A DNA stretch of 64,000 bases, taken from positions 2,046,001 to 2,110,000 of the forward strand of contig NZ_FNRT01000002.1 of assembly GCF_900105585.1 (NCBI RefSeq). Reading direction: 5' to 3'. The notes beneath the pieces are model-generated. The model saw only the letters and a program-made list of their open reading frames with translations, did not search any database and was not told the origin of the DNA. The first letter of the stretch is position 1; each line of letters starts with the position of its first letter. The DNA is from Nocardioides exalbidus (lineage in GTDB: Bacteria > Actinomycetota > Actinomycetes > Propionibacteriales > Nocardioidaceae). Of the stretch, positions 6,692 through 14,888 are shown in pieces. The translations under genes were made by a program, and so were the position numbers.

Positions 6692-7684
6692 ATGGGACGG
6701 GTCGTGCTGGTCACCGGGATCTCCCGGGACATAGGGCGACGATTCGCGCGCGCCGCGGCCGGCGACCCGTCCATCGAGCGAGTGATCGGGGTGGATGTCG
6801 TCCCCCCGCGGGGCGACATCGGGGACGTCTCGTTCGTCCGCGCTGACATCCGCAACCCCGTCATCGCCAAGGTCCTCGCCAAGGAGGACGTGGACACCGT
6901 CGTCCACATGAGCGTGATCGCCACGCCCGGCTCGGCCGGCGGTCGCGGGACGATGAAGGAGCTCAACGTCATCGGCTCCATGCAGCTGCTCGCTGCGTGC
7001 CAGAAGTCGACGACGGTGAAGCACCTGGTCGTGAAGTCGACGACCACGGTCTACGGTTCGAGCCCGCGCGACCCCGCGATGTTCACCGAGGACATGGGCC
7101 CCAAGCGCCTGCCCTCCTCCGGCTACGCCAAGGACGTCTACGAGATCGAGGGCTACGTCCGCGGCTTCGCGCGCCGCCGCCCCGACGTCGGCGTGACCAT
7201 GATCCGCGCGGCCAACGTCGTGGGTCCCCACGTCTCGAGCCCCCTGACCGACTACTTCCGGTTGCCGGTCATCCCGCGCGTGCTCGGCTTCGACCCGCGC
7301 CTGCAGTTCCTCCACGAGGACGACCTCCTGCGCGTCCTGCGCCACTCGGTGCTCACCGGCATCCCCGGCACCTTCAACGTGGCCGGCGACGGGATGGTCA
7401 CCCTGTCCCAGGCCGTACGCCGTGCCGGCAAGCCCGCGGTCTCGATGCCGCGCTTCGCCGTCGGCCGCCTCGGCGCGACCATGCGGCAGGCCCGCCTCTC
7501 GGACTTCTCGCCCGAGCAGCTGGGGTTCCTGACCTACGGTCGAGGAGTGGACACCACCCGGATGCGCACCGAGCTCGGCTTCGAGCCGTCCTACACCTCC
7601 GCCGAGGCCTTCGCCGACTTCTGCCGCGAGATGCAGCCGGGCGAGCTCCGGTCCCCGCTCGCCGAAGGGGCCGGTCGTGGTTGA
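6692..7684 (+). CDS. NAD-dependent epimerase/dehydratase family protein (extended SDR-like)
   Basis: A 330-residue Rossmann-fold protein. The nucleotide loop is VTGISRDIGRRFA (residues 7-19), followed by GVDVVPP, RADIRNP and VHMSVIA, as in the extended SDR family. The expected catalytic YxxxK is not seen: the tyrosine region reads SSGYAKDVYEIEG (about 141-153), with lysine two rather than four positions after the tyrosine. The protein corresponds by position to mycobacterial Rv0501 (called galE2), between bS22 and a PlsC-type acyltransferase. It may act on lipid-linked or nucleotide sugars, or bind without catalysing. It overlaps the next gene by 8 nt, so the two are probably translated together. 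Confidence 0.75.
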   Translation: MGRVVLVTGISRDIGRRFARAAAGDPSIERVIGVDVVPPRGDIGDVSFVRADIRNPVIAKVLAKEDVDTVVHMSVIATPGSAGGRGTMKELNVIGSMQLLAACQKSTTVKHLVVKSTTTVYGSSPRDPAMFTEDMGPKRLPSSGYAKDVYEIEGYVRGFARRRPDVGVTMIRAANVVGPHVSSPLTDYFRLPVIPRVLGFDPRLQFLHEDDLLRVLRHSVLTGIPGTFNVAGDGMVTLSQAVRRAGKPAVSMPRFAVGRLGATMRQARLSDFSPEQLGFLTYGRGVDTTRMRTELGFEPSYTSAEAFADFCREMQPGELRSPLAEGAGRG

Positions 7685-8843
7685 GGAGGCCCGCGACGGG
7701 GCCGGGCAGGACGCCGTCGTCATCCCGATCGGCACCGGCGGCCGTCCCGGCCGCGGCACCGGCAGCGCGCGCCCGTCCTCGGCCGCTCGCAACCTGGCGC
7801 CCGCCTCCCGCAAGCAGCCGACGGCCTCCCGCAAGCCCGCCGCCAAGCCCGCCGCCGCCAAGCCTGCGCCGAAGAAGCCCGCGCCCACGCCGATCGACGC
7901 TGCCGCCGCCCCCCGGGCCGAGCGCATCACCGAGCGCGAGCCCGCGGGCGGCATCCCCGTCGGCGACTGGCTCGCTGCCGTCCAGGGCGCGGCCCACGAG
8001 GTCTTCGGGGCCGACTGGGAGCGCCGTCTCGCCGAGCTGATGGCCTTCGCCCGCCGACGGCTCGAGGGTGACTACGAGGTCGACGACTACGGCTTCGACC
8101 AGGAGCTCACCGAGCGGTTCTTCATGGCCGCGCTGCGCCCCGTCGCCGAGAAGTGGTTCCGCCTCGAGGTCCGCGGCCTCGACAACATCCCGGCCGAGGG
8201 CGGCGCCCTCGTGGTGTCCAACCACTCCGGCACCGTGCCCCTCGACGGCCTCATGACCATGCTGACCGTGCACGACCACGCCGGACGGTTCCTGCGCCCG
8301 CTCGGTGCGGACCTCGTGTTCAAGATGCCGCTGATCAGCTCGCTCGCCCGCAAGGGCGGCGCCACGCTGGCCTGCGTCGAGGACGCCGAGCGGATGCTCG
8401 CCGGCGGCAACCTCGTCGGCGTCTGGCCCGAGGGCTTCAAGGGCATCGGCAAGCCGTTCAGCGAGCGCTACAAGCTCCAGCGCTTCGGTCGCGGCGGCTT
8501 CGTGTCCGCCGCGCTGCGCACCGGCGTACCCATCATCCCGCTCTCCGTCGTGGGCGCCGAGGAGATCTACCCCCTCGTCGGCAACGTGCCGTCGCTGGCG
8601 CGGCTGCTCGGCGTGCCCTACATCCCGATCACGCCGTTCTTCCCGTGGCTCGGCCCGCTCGGCATGGTGCCGCTGCCGTCGAAGTGGATCCTCGAGTTCG
8701 GCGAGCCGATCCGCACCGACGCCTACGACAGCGCGGAGGCGGAGGACCCGATGCTCGTCTTCAACGTCACCGACCAGGTGCGCGAGACGATCCAGCACAC
8801 GCTGTTCGACCTGCTCCGCGACCGCGACGGGGTCTTCGGCTAG
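7677..8843 (+). CDS. lysophospholipid acyltransferase family protein (PlsC domain)
   Basis: A 388-residue protein with a long Ala/Pro/Lys/Arg-rich, probably disordered N terminus (residues 1-85), then a PlsC-type acyltransferase domain. The catalytic HX4D is SNHSGTVPLDG (about residues 181-191), followed by LARKGGATLACVEDAERML, WPEGFKG (about 251-257) and VPIIPLSVVGAEE (about 282-294). It probably transfers acyl chains onto glycerophosphate or another membrane lipid. The GTG start overlaps the epimerase stop by 8 nt. The order epimerase-acyltransferase is as in mycobacteria (Rv0501-Rv0502), suggesting one pathway step pair. Confidence 0.82.
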   Translation: MVEEARDGAGQDAVVIPIGTGGRPGRGTGSARPSSAARNLAPASRKQPTASRKPAAKPAAAKPAPKKPAPTPIDAAAAPRAERITEREPAGGIPVGDWLAAVQGAAHEVFGADWERRLAELMAFARRRLEGDYEVDDYGFDQELTERFFMAALRPVAEKWFRLEVRGLDNIPAEGGALVVSNHSGTVPLDGLMTMLTVHDHAGRFLRPLGADLVFKMPLISSLARKGGATLACVEDAERMLAGGNLVGVWPEGFKGIGKPFSERYKLQRFGRGGFVSAALRTGVPIIPLSVVGAEEIYPLVGNVPSLARLLGVPYIPITPFFPWLGPLGMVPLPSKWILEFGEPIRTDAYDSAEAEDPMLVFNVTDQVRETIQHTLFDLLRDRDGVFG

Positions 8844-8877
8844 TCGGTCGTCGCTCCCGCAGGGGCGGGGCGGACTG

Positions 8878-10167
8878 CTACTTCTTGCCCGGCAGGAGAC
8901 CGCCGGTCGCGTTGCCGAGCAGGCCGCCGGTGAGGCCGTCGACGGTGCCGGTGACGTCGCCGATCAGGCCGCCGGTCGCGTCGTCGAGGCCGTTGGTCAG
9001 GCCGCCGAGCGCGCCCCCGGTGAGCCCGTCGACGGTGTCGGTCAGGTTGCTGGTGGTGGTGGTGACCGTGGTGGTCACGGTGCCGACCGGGTCGGTGGGG
9101 TCGGGCTTCGGGATGTTGGTCTTCACCGGCTCGGTCGGGACCTGCGTCGGGTTCGTGGTCGGTAGGTTGGTCGGCAGGTTGGTCGGGAGGTTGGTCGGCA
9201 GGTTGCCCGGCAGCGTCGTGGGCAGGGTGCCCGGGTCGGTGCCTCCGGGCGTCTGGAGCAGCTCGGGGACCTTGATGCCCTTCACGTCCTGGGCGGAGAT
9301 CGGGGCGCCCTCCAGGGTGAGGTCGTCCACGTCGAGGCCCTGGAGCAGGTCGGGGACCGCGGCGCTGGTCAGCACGAACTCGGGCAGCTCGGTGATGCCG
9401 CCCTGGCAGGCAGCGCACGCGAAGCTGATCTCGAGATCGAGGTCGGAGAGCGTGCGCCCAGCGGCCAGGAACTGCTCCTCGGCAGCGGCCGGCACGTCGT
9501 CCTTGATCGCGTCGAGGCGGTCGAGGCTGGTGGCCGCGAAGTCGCGGGCCTGCTGCACGTCGACCTCGGAGCCGCCGGCTGAGTACGACGCCAGGACGCT
9601 GCGCACGCCGTCGCCGGACTGCTCGGTGAAGGCCTCCAGCGTGGACGGGATGAGCTGGTCGTGGCCGCCCTCCGCGGTGAGCGTCTCGAGCTCGTCGAGC
9701 CGCTCCCCGGCCTGCGCGAGCTGGAGCTTGCCGCGGGCCGCGTCGTCGGGCGCGAGCCGGACCTGGGCGGACTCGATGCCGCGCTTGACGTGGTACAGCG
9801 ATTCGCCCGGCAGCGAGGCCTGGGCCGCGACCGCCATGGTCGCGGTGGCGCCGACGAGCGCGACGCCACCGAGCAGGGTGGCTGCCCGGCGCTGGCGCTT
9901 GCGGTCGCCCACCGGCATCGCGAGCCGCGAGGGGACCTCAGGCTGCGGCACCAGGACGGTGTCGGCCTCGGCCATCAGGCGTTCGCGCAGGGAGGCGGTG
10001 AAGTCGGCGCGCGGCGCGGCCTCGGGCAGTGCGCGGAGGTCGGCCACGACGTCGAGCAGCTCGGCGAACCGGGCGGCGTCGCGCTCGGTGAGCGGTGCGT
10101 CACGGTCGCGGGAGAGGAGTCCCTCGAACTCGTCGGCTCGGCGGCGTGCCGAGAAGGCGGGTGTCAT
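8878..10167 (-). CDS. DUF5667 membrane protein, RsbN-like anti-sigma factor
   Basis: A 429-residue protein in three parts. Residues 1-92 are a cytoplasmic, charged helical region including FEGLLSRD, PRADFTASLRERLMAEAD and KRQRR. One membrane segment follows (about 95-117, LLGGVALVGATATMAVAA), then a large outer part: a helical segment typical of DUF5667 (about 118-250), a CAAC pair (about 252-255), and a Pro/Thr/Asn and Gly/Leu/Thr-rich low-complexity tail. RsbN, the anti-sigma factor of Streptomyces BldN, is likewise a bitopic protein encoded just downstream of bldN, and here the BldN-like gene ends 106 nt upstream. The anti-sigma assignment therefore rests on context plus topology. The ATG has AGGA 10 nt before it. 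Confidence 0.7.
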   Translation of the reverse strand: MTPAFSARRRADEFEGLLSRDRDAPLTERDAARFAELLDVVADLRALPEAAPRADFTASLRERLMAEADTVLVPQPEVPSRLAMPVGDRKRQRRAATLLGGVALVGATATMAVAAQASLPGESLYHVKRGIESAQVRLAPDDAARGKLQLAQAGERLDELETLTAEGGHDQLIPSTLEAFTEQSGDGVRSVLASYSAGGSEVDVQQARDFAATSLDRLDAIKDDVPAAAEEQFLAAGRTLSDLDLEISFACAACQGGITELPEFVLTSAAVPDLLQGLDVDDLTLEGAPISAQDVKGIKVPELLQTPGGTDPGTLPTTLPGNLPTNLPTNLPTNLPTTNPTQVPTEPVKTNIPKPDPTDPVGTVTTTVTTTTSNLTDTVDGLTGGALGGLTNGLDDATGGLIGDVTGTVDGLTGGLLGNATGGLLPGKK

Positions 10168-10273
10168 CGTGCTCGTCCTGTCTCGATGCTGGCGGATCCT
10201 CCCAGACAGGGGAACGAGCCAGGAGCGGACGTGGTTACGGGTCCGGTGGAGGAGGCCGGTGTGAGGTGCGCCA

Positions 10274-11047
10274 TCAGTCCCTCAACCCCTCGGGCATCAG
10301 CTTCGCCAGGTTGCGCACACCGCGCAGCTGGAGCTGCTTGACGGCTCCGTCGGAGCGGTCGAGGGCGCGTGCCGTCTCGGAGATCGACAGGCCCTGGAGG
10401 AACCGCATGATCAGGCACTCGCGCTGCTCGGTCGGCAGCTGGGTGAGCGCCTCGAGCAGGACCTCGTTGGTGAGGTCGGCGATGACGGTGTCCTCCGGGC
10501 CGTCGGTCGCGTCGTCGTGCGGCGTCATGTCCTCGGTCGTCATCTCGAGGCGGGTGCGCCCGGCCTTGAAGTGGTCGGTCGTGAGGTTGCGCGCGATGGT
10601 CATCAGCCAGGCGCCGAAGTCCTTGCCCTGCCACCGGAAGTTGTTCATGCTCCGCAGCGCGCGGAAGAAGGTGTCGGAGGTCAGGTCCTCGGCGAGCGAC
10701 TGCGAGCGGGTGCGGTAGTAGAGGAACCGGTAGACCGACGGCTGGTAGTGGTCGTAGAGGAGGCCGAACGCCTCCTTGTCGCCCGTCCGGGCGAGCTCGA
10801 CCAGCGCGATCAGTCGCTCCCGCTCGGCCTCGTCGACCTCGGACGAGGCGGCGTTGTCCTCGTCGCCGAAGGGACCGGGTCCGCCGGCCGCACCTGCGTC
10901 CGCCGGGCCGACGGTGGTGGCCTCCGACATGAGCACCGTGCCCGGGCCGGCGAGGTGCGGCACCGGGTGGGCGAGGGCGGCGAGGACCGCGCGCCGTAGC
11001 GCGTCGAGTCCCTCACCGAGCGTGCGCTCGGGCTCCAGCCGTGGCAT
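10274..11047 (-). CDS. bldN: BldN-like ECF RNA polymerase sigma factor with N-terminal extension
   Basis: A 257-residue sigma-70 family protein. Sigma region 2 begins near residue 85 (KEAFGLLYDHYQPSVYRFLYY, then EDLTSDTFFRALR and FGAWLMTIARNL). Region 4 covers TQLPTEQRECLIMRFLQGLS and ETARALDRSDGAVKQ. An extension of about 80 residues precedes region 2, as in Streptomyces BldN, which is made as a pro-protein. The region 2 stretch W-Q-G-K-D-F-G-A-W-L is also BldN-like. I chose the ATG at 11047 because GGGAGGGG stands 7 nt before it; an in-frame GTG twelve codons earlier has no ribosome site. The RsbN-like gene follows. In Streptomyces BldN switches on aerial hyphae surface proteins; the regulon here is unknown. 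Confidence 0.85.
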   Translation of the reverse strand: MPRLEPERTLGEGLDALRRAVLAALAHPVPHLAGPGTVLMSEATTVGPADAGAAGGPGPFGDEDNAASSEVDEAERERLIALVELARTGDKEAFGLLYDHYQPSVYRFLYYRTRSQSLAEDLTSDTFFRALRSMNNFRWQGKDFGAWLMTIARNLTTDHFKAGRTRLEMTTEDMTPHDDATDGPEDTVIADLTNEVLLEALTQLPTEQRECLIMRFLQGLSISETARALDRSDGAVKQLQLRGVRNLAKLMPEGLRD

Positions 11048-11081
11048 GCGGTAGCCCCTCCCAGTTACTGCTGCATCCTCC

Positions 11082-11110
11082 ACGATAAGCGCGGGACCGG
11101 GACCTGTGAA
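11082..11110 (-). promoter_or_regulatory. probable promoter of the BldN-like gene
   Basis: On the minus strand TTCACA (11110-11105) and TATCGT (11087-11082) are separated by 17 bp. Transcription would start near 11075, giving a leader of about 28 nt that contains the GGGAGGGG ribosome site. Confidence 0.45.
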
Positions 11111-11117
11111 CCCGTGA

Positions 11118-11132
11118 GTAACTATGAGTTAC
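11118..11132. promoter_or_regulatory. palindrome GTAACTATGAGTTAC upstream of the BldN-like promoter
   Basis: A perfect inverted repeat with 6-bp arms and a 3-bp centre, just upstream of the -35 box. Read as AGTAA-N7-TTACC it resembles the BldD box of Streptomyces (AGTnA...TnACT), and bldN is a BldD target there. The match is not exact and the regulator is inferred. Confidence 0.45.
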
Positions 11133-11142
11133 CAAGAAATTC

Positions 11143-12030
11143 TCAGGAGTGCCGGCTGCGTGCCCTCACCGTCGTACCCGCGGCGACGGCGCCCGAAACC
11201 GCGCCGGCGACGGCGGCGGCCATCAGGCCGGCACGCGCGGCCTTGCGGCCGGTGCGGTAGTCGCGGACGCGCCAGCCGTTGGCCCTGGCGTGCGCGCGGA
11301 GCCGCGTGTCGGGGTTGATCGCGCAGGGGTCGCCGACGAGGGAGAGCATCGGCAGGTCGTTGGCGGAGTCGGAGTACGCCGAGCAGCGGGCGAGGTCGAG
11401 CCCCTCGCGGGCGGCGAGCGCCTTGACCGCCTCGGCCTTGGCCGGGCCGTGCAGGAGGTCGCCGACCAGCTGGCCGGTGTAGACGCCGTCGACGTGCTCG
11501 GCGACGGTGCCCATCGCGCCGGTCAGCCCGAGCCGGCGCGCGATGATCGCCGCGATCTCGATCGGGGCGGCGGTGACCAGCCAGACCCGCTGGCCCTCGT
11601 CGAGGTGGAGCTGGGCCAGCGCGCGGGTGCCGGGCCAGACCCGGTGGGCCATCGACTCGTCGAAGATCTCCTCGCCGAGCTCCTCGAGCTCGGTCGTGGT
11701 GTGGCCGGCGATGAAGGACAGGGCGGAGTTGCGGGCGTCGGCGACGTGCTCGGGGTCCTCCACGCCCATGATCCGGAAGTAGGCCTGCTTCCAGGCCGCC
11801 TCCGCCATCTCGCGGGTGGTGAAGAACTTGCGGCGGTGCAGCCCGCGCGCGAAGTGGAAGATGCTCGCGCCCTGCATGAGCGTGTTGTCGACGTCGAAGA
11901 AGGCCGCGGCCGCCGGGTCGCTCGGCGTGCGGAGCTCGTTCTCGACCTCCGCGGACGCCGCGGCCGCCTCGCCGGCGAGGGCGGAGCGCTGCTGCAGGTT
12001 GAGTCGCCTGGGTCGCTCCGACGGGGTCAC
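11143..12030 (-). CDS. HAD-IB family phosphatase (SerB-like)
   Basis: A 295-residue haloacid-dehalogenase hydrolase. Motif I is AFFDVDNTLMQG (about residues 41-52) with the nucleophilic Asp; motif II lies in WLVTAAP (about 131-137); motif III and IV appear in the stretch ending CSAYSDSANDLPML (about 213-226). Family subtype IB fits phosphoserine-phosphatase-like enzymes, and position matches mycobacterial serB1, but the substrate may differ. Residues 265-295 form a hydrophobic, Ala-rich C-terminal segment (AGLMAAAVAGAVSGAVAAG) that could anchor it to the membrane. GTG at 12030 follows a TACGCT box by exactly 6 nt, so the transcript is probably leaderless and earlier in-frame starts are not needed. 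Confidence 0.82.
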   Translation of the reverse strand: MTPSERPRRLNLQQRSALAGEAAAASAEVENELRTPSDPAAAAFFDVDNTLMQGASIFHFARGLHRRKFFTTREMAEAAWKQAYFRIMGVEDPEHVADARNSALSFIAGHTTTELEELGEEIFDESMAHRVWPGTRALAQLHLDEGQRVWLVTAAPIEIAAIIARRLGLTGAMGTVAEHVDGVYTGQLVGDLLHGPAKAEAVKALAAREGLDLARCSAYSDSANDLPMLSLVGDPCAINPDTRLRAHARANGWRVRDYRTGRKAARAGLMAAAVAGAVSGAVAAGTTVRARSRHS

Positions 12031-12036
12031 GCGGCC

Positions 12037-12042
12037 AGCGTA
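12037..12042 (-). promoter_or_regulatory. -10 box of leaderless HAD phosphatase gene
   Basis: TACGCT on the minus strand, 6 nt before the GTG start at 12030. It fixes the start and shows that transcription from here runs away from the acyl-CoA ligase gene at 12083. Confidence 0.5.
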
Positions 12043-12082
12043 GCCAAGCCCGACCTGCCCCGTGCTGTGGAAGGATCTGCCC

Positions 12083-13630
12083 ATGCCGCGCAACGACATC
12101 TCCGCGTTCGTGGCCGAGGCGGCCGCCGACGTCCCGGACCGGCAGGCACTGGTGGAGAGCGGCGGACGCACGCTCACGTGGTCGGCCCTCGAGGACGAGG
12201 TCGCCCGGATCGCCACCGGTCTCGGGACCCTCGGCATCCGCGCCGGGCAGCGGGTGATGATCGCGTCCGCCAACCGCATCGAGTTCGTCACGACCTACCT
12301 CGGCGTGCTGCGCGCGCAGGTGGTCGCGGTGCCGGTCAACCCGCGCTCGACGGCCGACGAGATCGCCCGGATGGTCGCCGACTCCGGCACCCGGCTGGTC
12401 GTCGCCGACGACACGTCGCTCGAGGTCGTGCGCGCCGCCCTGTCCCTGCTCGACGCCGACGCGCGTCCGCGCCTGGTCGTCACGGGAGCCGAGCCCGCCG
12501 GGTCGGAGCTCGCGCACGCCGAGCTGCGCGCCGACGTCGTACGCCCCGTCCCGCCGTTGCCCGATCCGGAGAAGCTCGCGGCCCTCCTCTACACCAGCGG
12601 CACCTCCGGGCGGCCGCGCGCCGCGATGCTCAGCCACCGTGCGCTGCTGGCCAACATCGAGCAGGTCGCCGCGGTCGAGCCGCCGATGATGCACGGCGAC
12701 GACGTCGTGCTCGGCGTGCTGCCGCTGTTCCACGTCTACGGCCTCAACGCCGTGCTAGGCGGCGTGCTGCGCCACCGCGCGCGGCTGCTCCTGGTCGAGC
12801 ACTACGACCCGCAGGCCGTCCTCGACCTGATCGACGACGAGGCGTGCAGCGTCGTGCCGATCGCGCCGCCGGTCTTCGGCCACTGGCTGCCCGACGAGCA
12901 CCTCAAGGAGCGGCTCGGCCCGGTGCGGCTCGTGCTGTCGGGGTCGGCGCCGCTCGAGCCGTCGGTGATCGAGGCCTTCGAGGAGCTCACCGACATCCCG
13001 GTGCACCAAGGCTACGGCCTGACCGAGGCCTCGCCCGTCGTGACGAGCACGCTCTGCAGCCACGACAACCGGCCCGGGTCCGTCGGCGCGGCGCTGCCCG
13101 GCATCGAGCTCCGCCTCGTCGACGAGACCTGGGGCCAGGTCGAGGGCGAGGACCCCGGCCAGATCCAGGTCCGCGGCGCGAACCTCTTCAGCGGCTACTG
13201 GCCCGACGGGGCCGATGGTCCCGACGCCGACGGCTGGTACGCCACCGGTGACGTCGGCTTCCTCGACGCGAGCGGCGACCTCTACCTCGTCGACCGGGTC
13301 AAGGAGCTGATCATCGTCAGCGGCTTCAACGTCTACCCCAGCGAGGTGGAGGACGTCGTTCGCGAGGTCGACGGGGTGGCGGACGCGGCCGTCATTGGCG
13401 TACCCGACGCGGAGACCGGCGAGGCGGTGGTGGCCTACGTCGTCGCCTCGCACTTCCGCGAGCACGTCGAGGAGGCCGTGCGGGCGCACGCGATCCTGCG
13501 GCTGGCGCGCTTCAAGCAGCCGACGCGGATCGAGCTCGTCGACGAGCTTCCCTTCACCGCGACCGGCAAGGTGCAGAAGGGCCGGCTCCGCGGCTACGAG
13601 CGCCGCCGCGCGCTGGGGCTTCTCGAATGA
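12083..13630 (+). CDS. long-chain fatty-acid--CoA ligase / acyl-AMP ligase (ANL family)
   Basis: A 515-residue complete ANL enzyme. It has the phosphate loop LLYTSGTSGRPRAAML (about residues 172-187), the A5 motif GYGLTEASP (about 312-320), ATGDVGFLD (about 391-399) and the C-terminal ELPFTATGKVQK (about 491-502) with the catalytic lysine. It should activate a carboxylic acid, probably a fatty acid, to an acyl-CoA through an acyl-adenylate. The start is the ATG at 12083, with GGAAGGA 7 nt upstream and also an AAGGAT box at the leaderless spacing. It stands divergent from the HAD phosphatase and just before a glutaredoxin gene. It provides a useful contrast with the two degenerate ANL proteins at 48.8-51.4 kb. 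Confidence 0.88.
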   Translation: MPRNDISAFVAEAAADVPDRQALVESGGRTLTWSALEDEVARIATGLGTLGIRAGQRVMIASANRIEFVTTYLGVLRAQVVAVPVNPRSTADEIARMVADSGTRLVVADDTSLEVVRAALSLLDADARPRLVVTGAEPAGSELAHAELRADVVRPVPPLPDPEKLAALLYTSGTSGRPRAAMLSHRALLANIEQVAAVEPPMMHGDDVVLGVLPLFHVYGLNAVLGGVLRHRARLLLVEHYDPQAVLDLIDDEACSVVPIAPPVFGHWLPDEHLKERLGPVRLVLSGSAPLEPSVIEAFEELTDIPVHQGYGLTEASPVVTSTLCSHDNRPGSVGAALPGIELRLVDETWGQVEGEDPGQIQVRGANLFSGYWPDGADGPDADGWYATGDVGFLDASGDLYLVDRVKELIIVSGFNVYPSEVEDVVREVDGVADAAVIGVPDAETGEAVVAYVVASHFREHVEEAVRAHAILRLARFKQPTRIELVDELPFTATGKVQKGRLRGYERRRALGLLE

Positions 13631-13637
13631 GCACCTC

Positions 13638-13877
13638 ATGACGGCCCGCGTCACCCTCTACTCCCGCCCGGGCTGCCACCTCTGCGACGACGCCCGCGTC
13701 GTCATCGCCCGCGTGTGCGCCGACCTCGGTGAGACCTTCGAGGAGGTCAACATCGAGTCCGACGACGGGCTCGAAGACCGCTTCGGCGAGGAGATCCCGG
13801 TGACGTTCGTCGACGGGAAGCAGCACGACTACTGGCGCGTCGACGAAGCACGGCTGAGGAAGGCTCTCGGCGCCTGA
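13638..13877 (+). CDS. glutaredoxin family protein
   Basis: A 79-residue thioredoxin-fold protein with the redox motif CHLC in YSRPGCHLCDDAR (residues 8-20). It then carries the cis-proline region EEIPVTFVDGKQ (about 53-64), as in DUF836-type glutaredoxins. It probably handles thiol-disulfide exchange in the cytoplasm, with mycothiol or thioredoxin reductase as partner. It starts 7 nt after the acyl-CoA ligase stop. A glutaredoxin-like gene at this position upstream of the hem cluster is also known in mycobacteria (Rv0508). Confidence 0.85.
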   Translation: MTARVTLYSRPGCHLCDDARVVIARVCADLGETFEEVNIESDDGLEDRFGEEIPVTFVDGKQHDYWRVDEARLRKALGA

Positions 13878-13892
13878 TGCGTTGAGGACGGC

Positions 13893-14858
13893 GTGAGGCT
13901 CTCCCTGCTCGACCGGTCGCGCACACGCGTCGACTCCGCCGATGCCGATGCGCTGGAGGCCACGGTCGCCCGGGCGGTGCACGCCGAGGAGGTCGGCTAC
14001 GACCGGTTCTGGGTCGCCGAGCACCACGCGGTGCCGGGCATCGCCTCGGGCGTCCCGGCGCTGCTGCTCGCCGCGATCGGCGCCCGCACGTCGAGGATCC
14101 GGCTGGGGTCGGGCGGGGTGATGCTCCCGCTGCACCAGCCGCTCGTGGTCGCCGAGCAGTTCCTCGTGCTCGAGGCGCTGCACCCGGGCCGGGTCGACCT
14201 CGGCCTCGGTCGCTCGCTCGGCTTCACCCCGCCGGTGCGACGCGCGCTGCGACGCGACCACGAGGACGGCGACACCTTCGAGGACGACCTGGTCGAGCTG
14301 CGCGGCTACCTCGACGGCACCTCGGAGGTGACCGCGCGGCCCGCCACCGGTCGTGCCGTCCCGATGCACGTGCTCGCCACCGGCCGCGGCCTCGAGGTCG
14401 CGGCCCGGCTGGGTCTCCCCGTCGTGATGGGCGGCCCGATCCTGTCGTCGCCCGACCTCGCCCCGGCGCTGGACGGCTACCGCCGCGCCTTCCGGTCGCA
14501 CCTCGGGAGCTCGCCCTCCGTCACGGTCTCGCTCGACGTGCTCGTCGCCGACGACGACGCGACCGCGAGCGAGCTCGCCCTGCCCGAGGCGTGGGCGATG
14601 GCCAGGTCGCGCCAGACCGGTGAGTTCCCGCCGCTGGAGTCGGTGAAGGCGATCCGCGCGGCGGCGTGGCCCGACCAGGTACGCCGTCGGGTCGAGGAGT
14701 CGGTGTCCCGGGCGGTCACCGGAAGCCCCTCCGTCGTGCGCCGCCGGCTGGAGGTGCTCGCCGAGCGCACCGGCGCGGACGAGCTGCTCGCGAGCTCGTC
14801 GACGTACGACCGCGACGCGCTGCTCGCCTCGGACCGGATGCTGCGCTCGCTCCTCTGA
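13893..14858 (+). CDS. LLM-class flavin-dependent oxidoreductase (MsnO8 type)
   Basis: A 321-residue luciferase-like monooxygenase fold beginning LSLLDRSR. It carries the family signatures RFWVAEHHAVPGIASGVP (about 37-54), SRIRLGSGGVMLPLHQPL (about 65-82), VAEQFLVLEALHPGRVDLGLGR (about 83-104) and, near the C terminus, SPSVVRRRLE. These enzymes use reduced flavin, often F420 or FMN in actinobacteria. The cofactor and substrate cannot be told from the sequence alone. The start codon is GTG, 15 nt after the glutaredoxin stop, so it may be co-transcribed. Confidence 0.85.
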   Translation: MRLSLLDRSRTRVDSADADALEATVARAVHAEEVGYDRFWVAEHHAVPGIASGVPALLLAAIGARTSRIRLGSGGVMLPLHQPLVVAEQFLVLEALHPGRVDLGLGRSLGFTPPVRRALRRDHEDGDTFEDDLVELRGYLDGTSEVTARPATGRAVPMHVLATGRGLEVAARLGLPVVMGGPILSSPDLAPALDGYRRAFRSHLGSSPSVTVSLDVLVADDDATASELALPEAWAMARSRQTGEFPPLESVKAIRAAAWPDQVRRRVEESVSRAVTGSPSVVRRRLEVLAERTGADELLASSSTYDRDALLASDRMLRSLL

Positions 14859-14888
14859 GCCGTCGGTCGGCCCTGCTCTACTCAGGAC

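Noticed and set aside
12031..12291. Upstream extension of the HAD phosphatase gene.
   Set aside because: It would overlap the divergent acyl-CoA ligase coding sequence; the GTG at 12030 has a box at the exact leaderless distance.
11129..12733. Minus-strand frame across the acyl-CoA ligase and HAD genes.
   Set aside because: Wrong frame for the HAD motifs and antisense to the ligase; composition typical of shadow frames.
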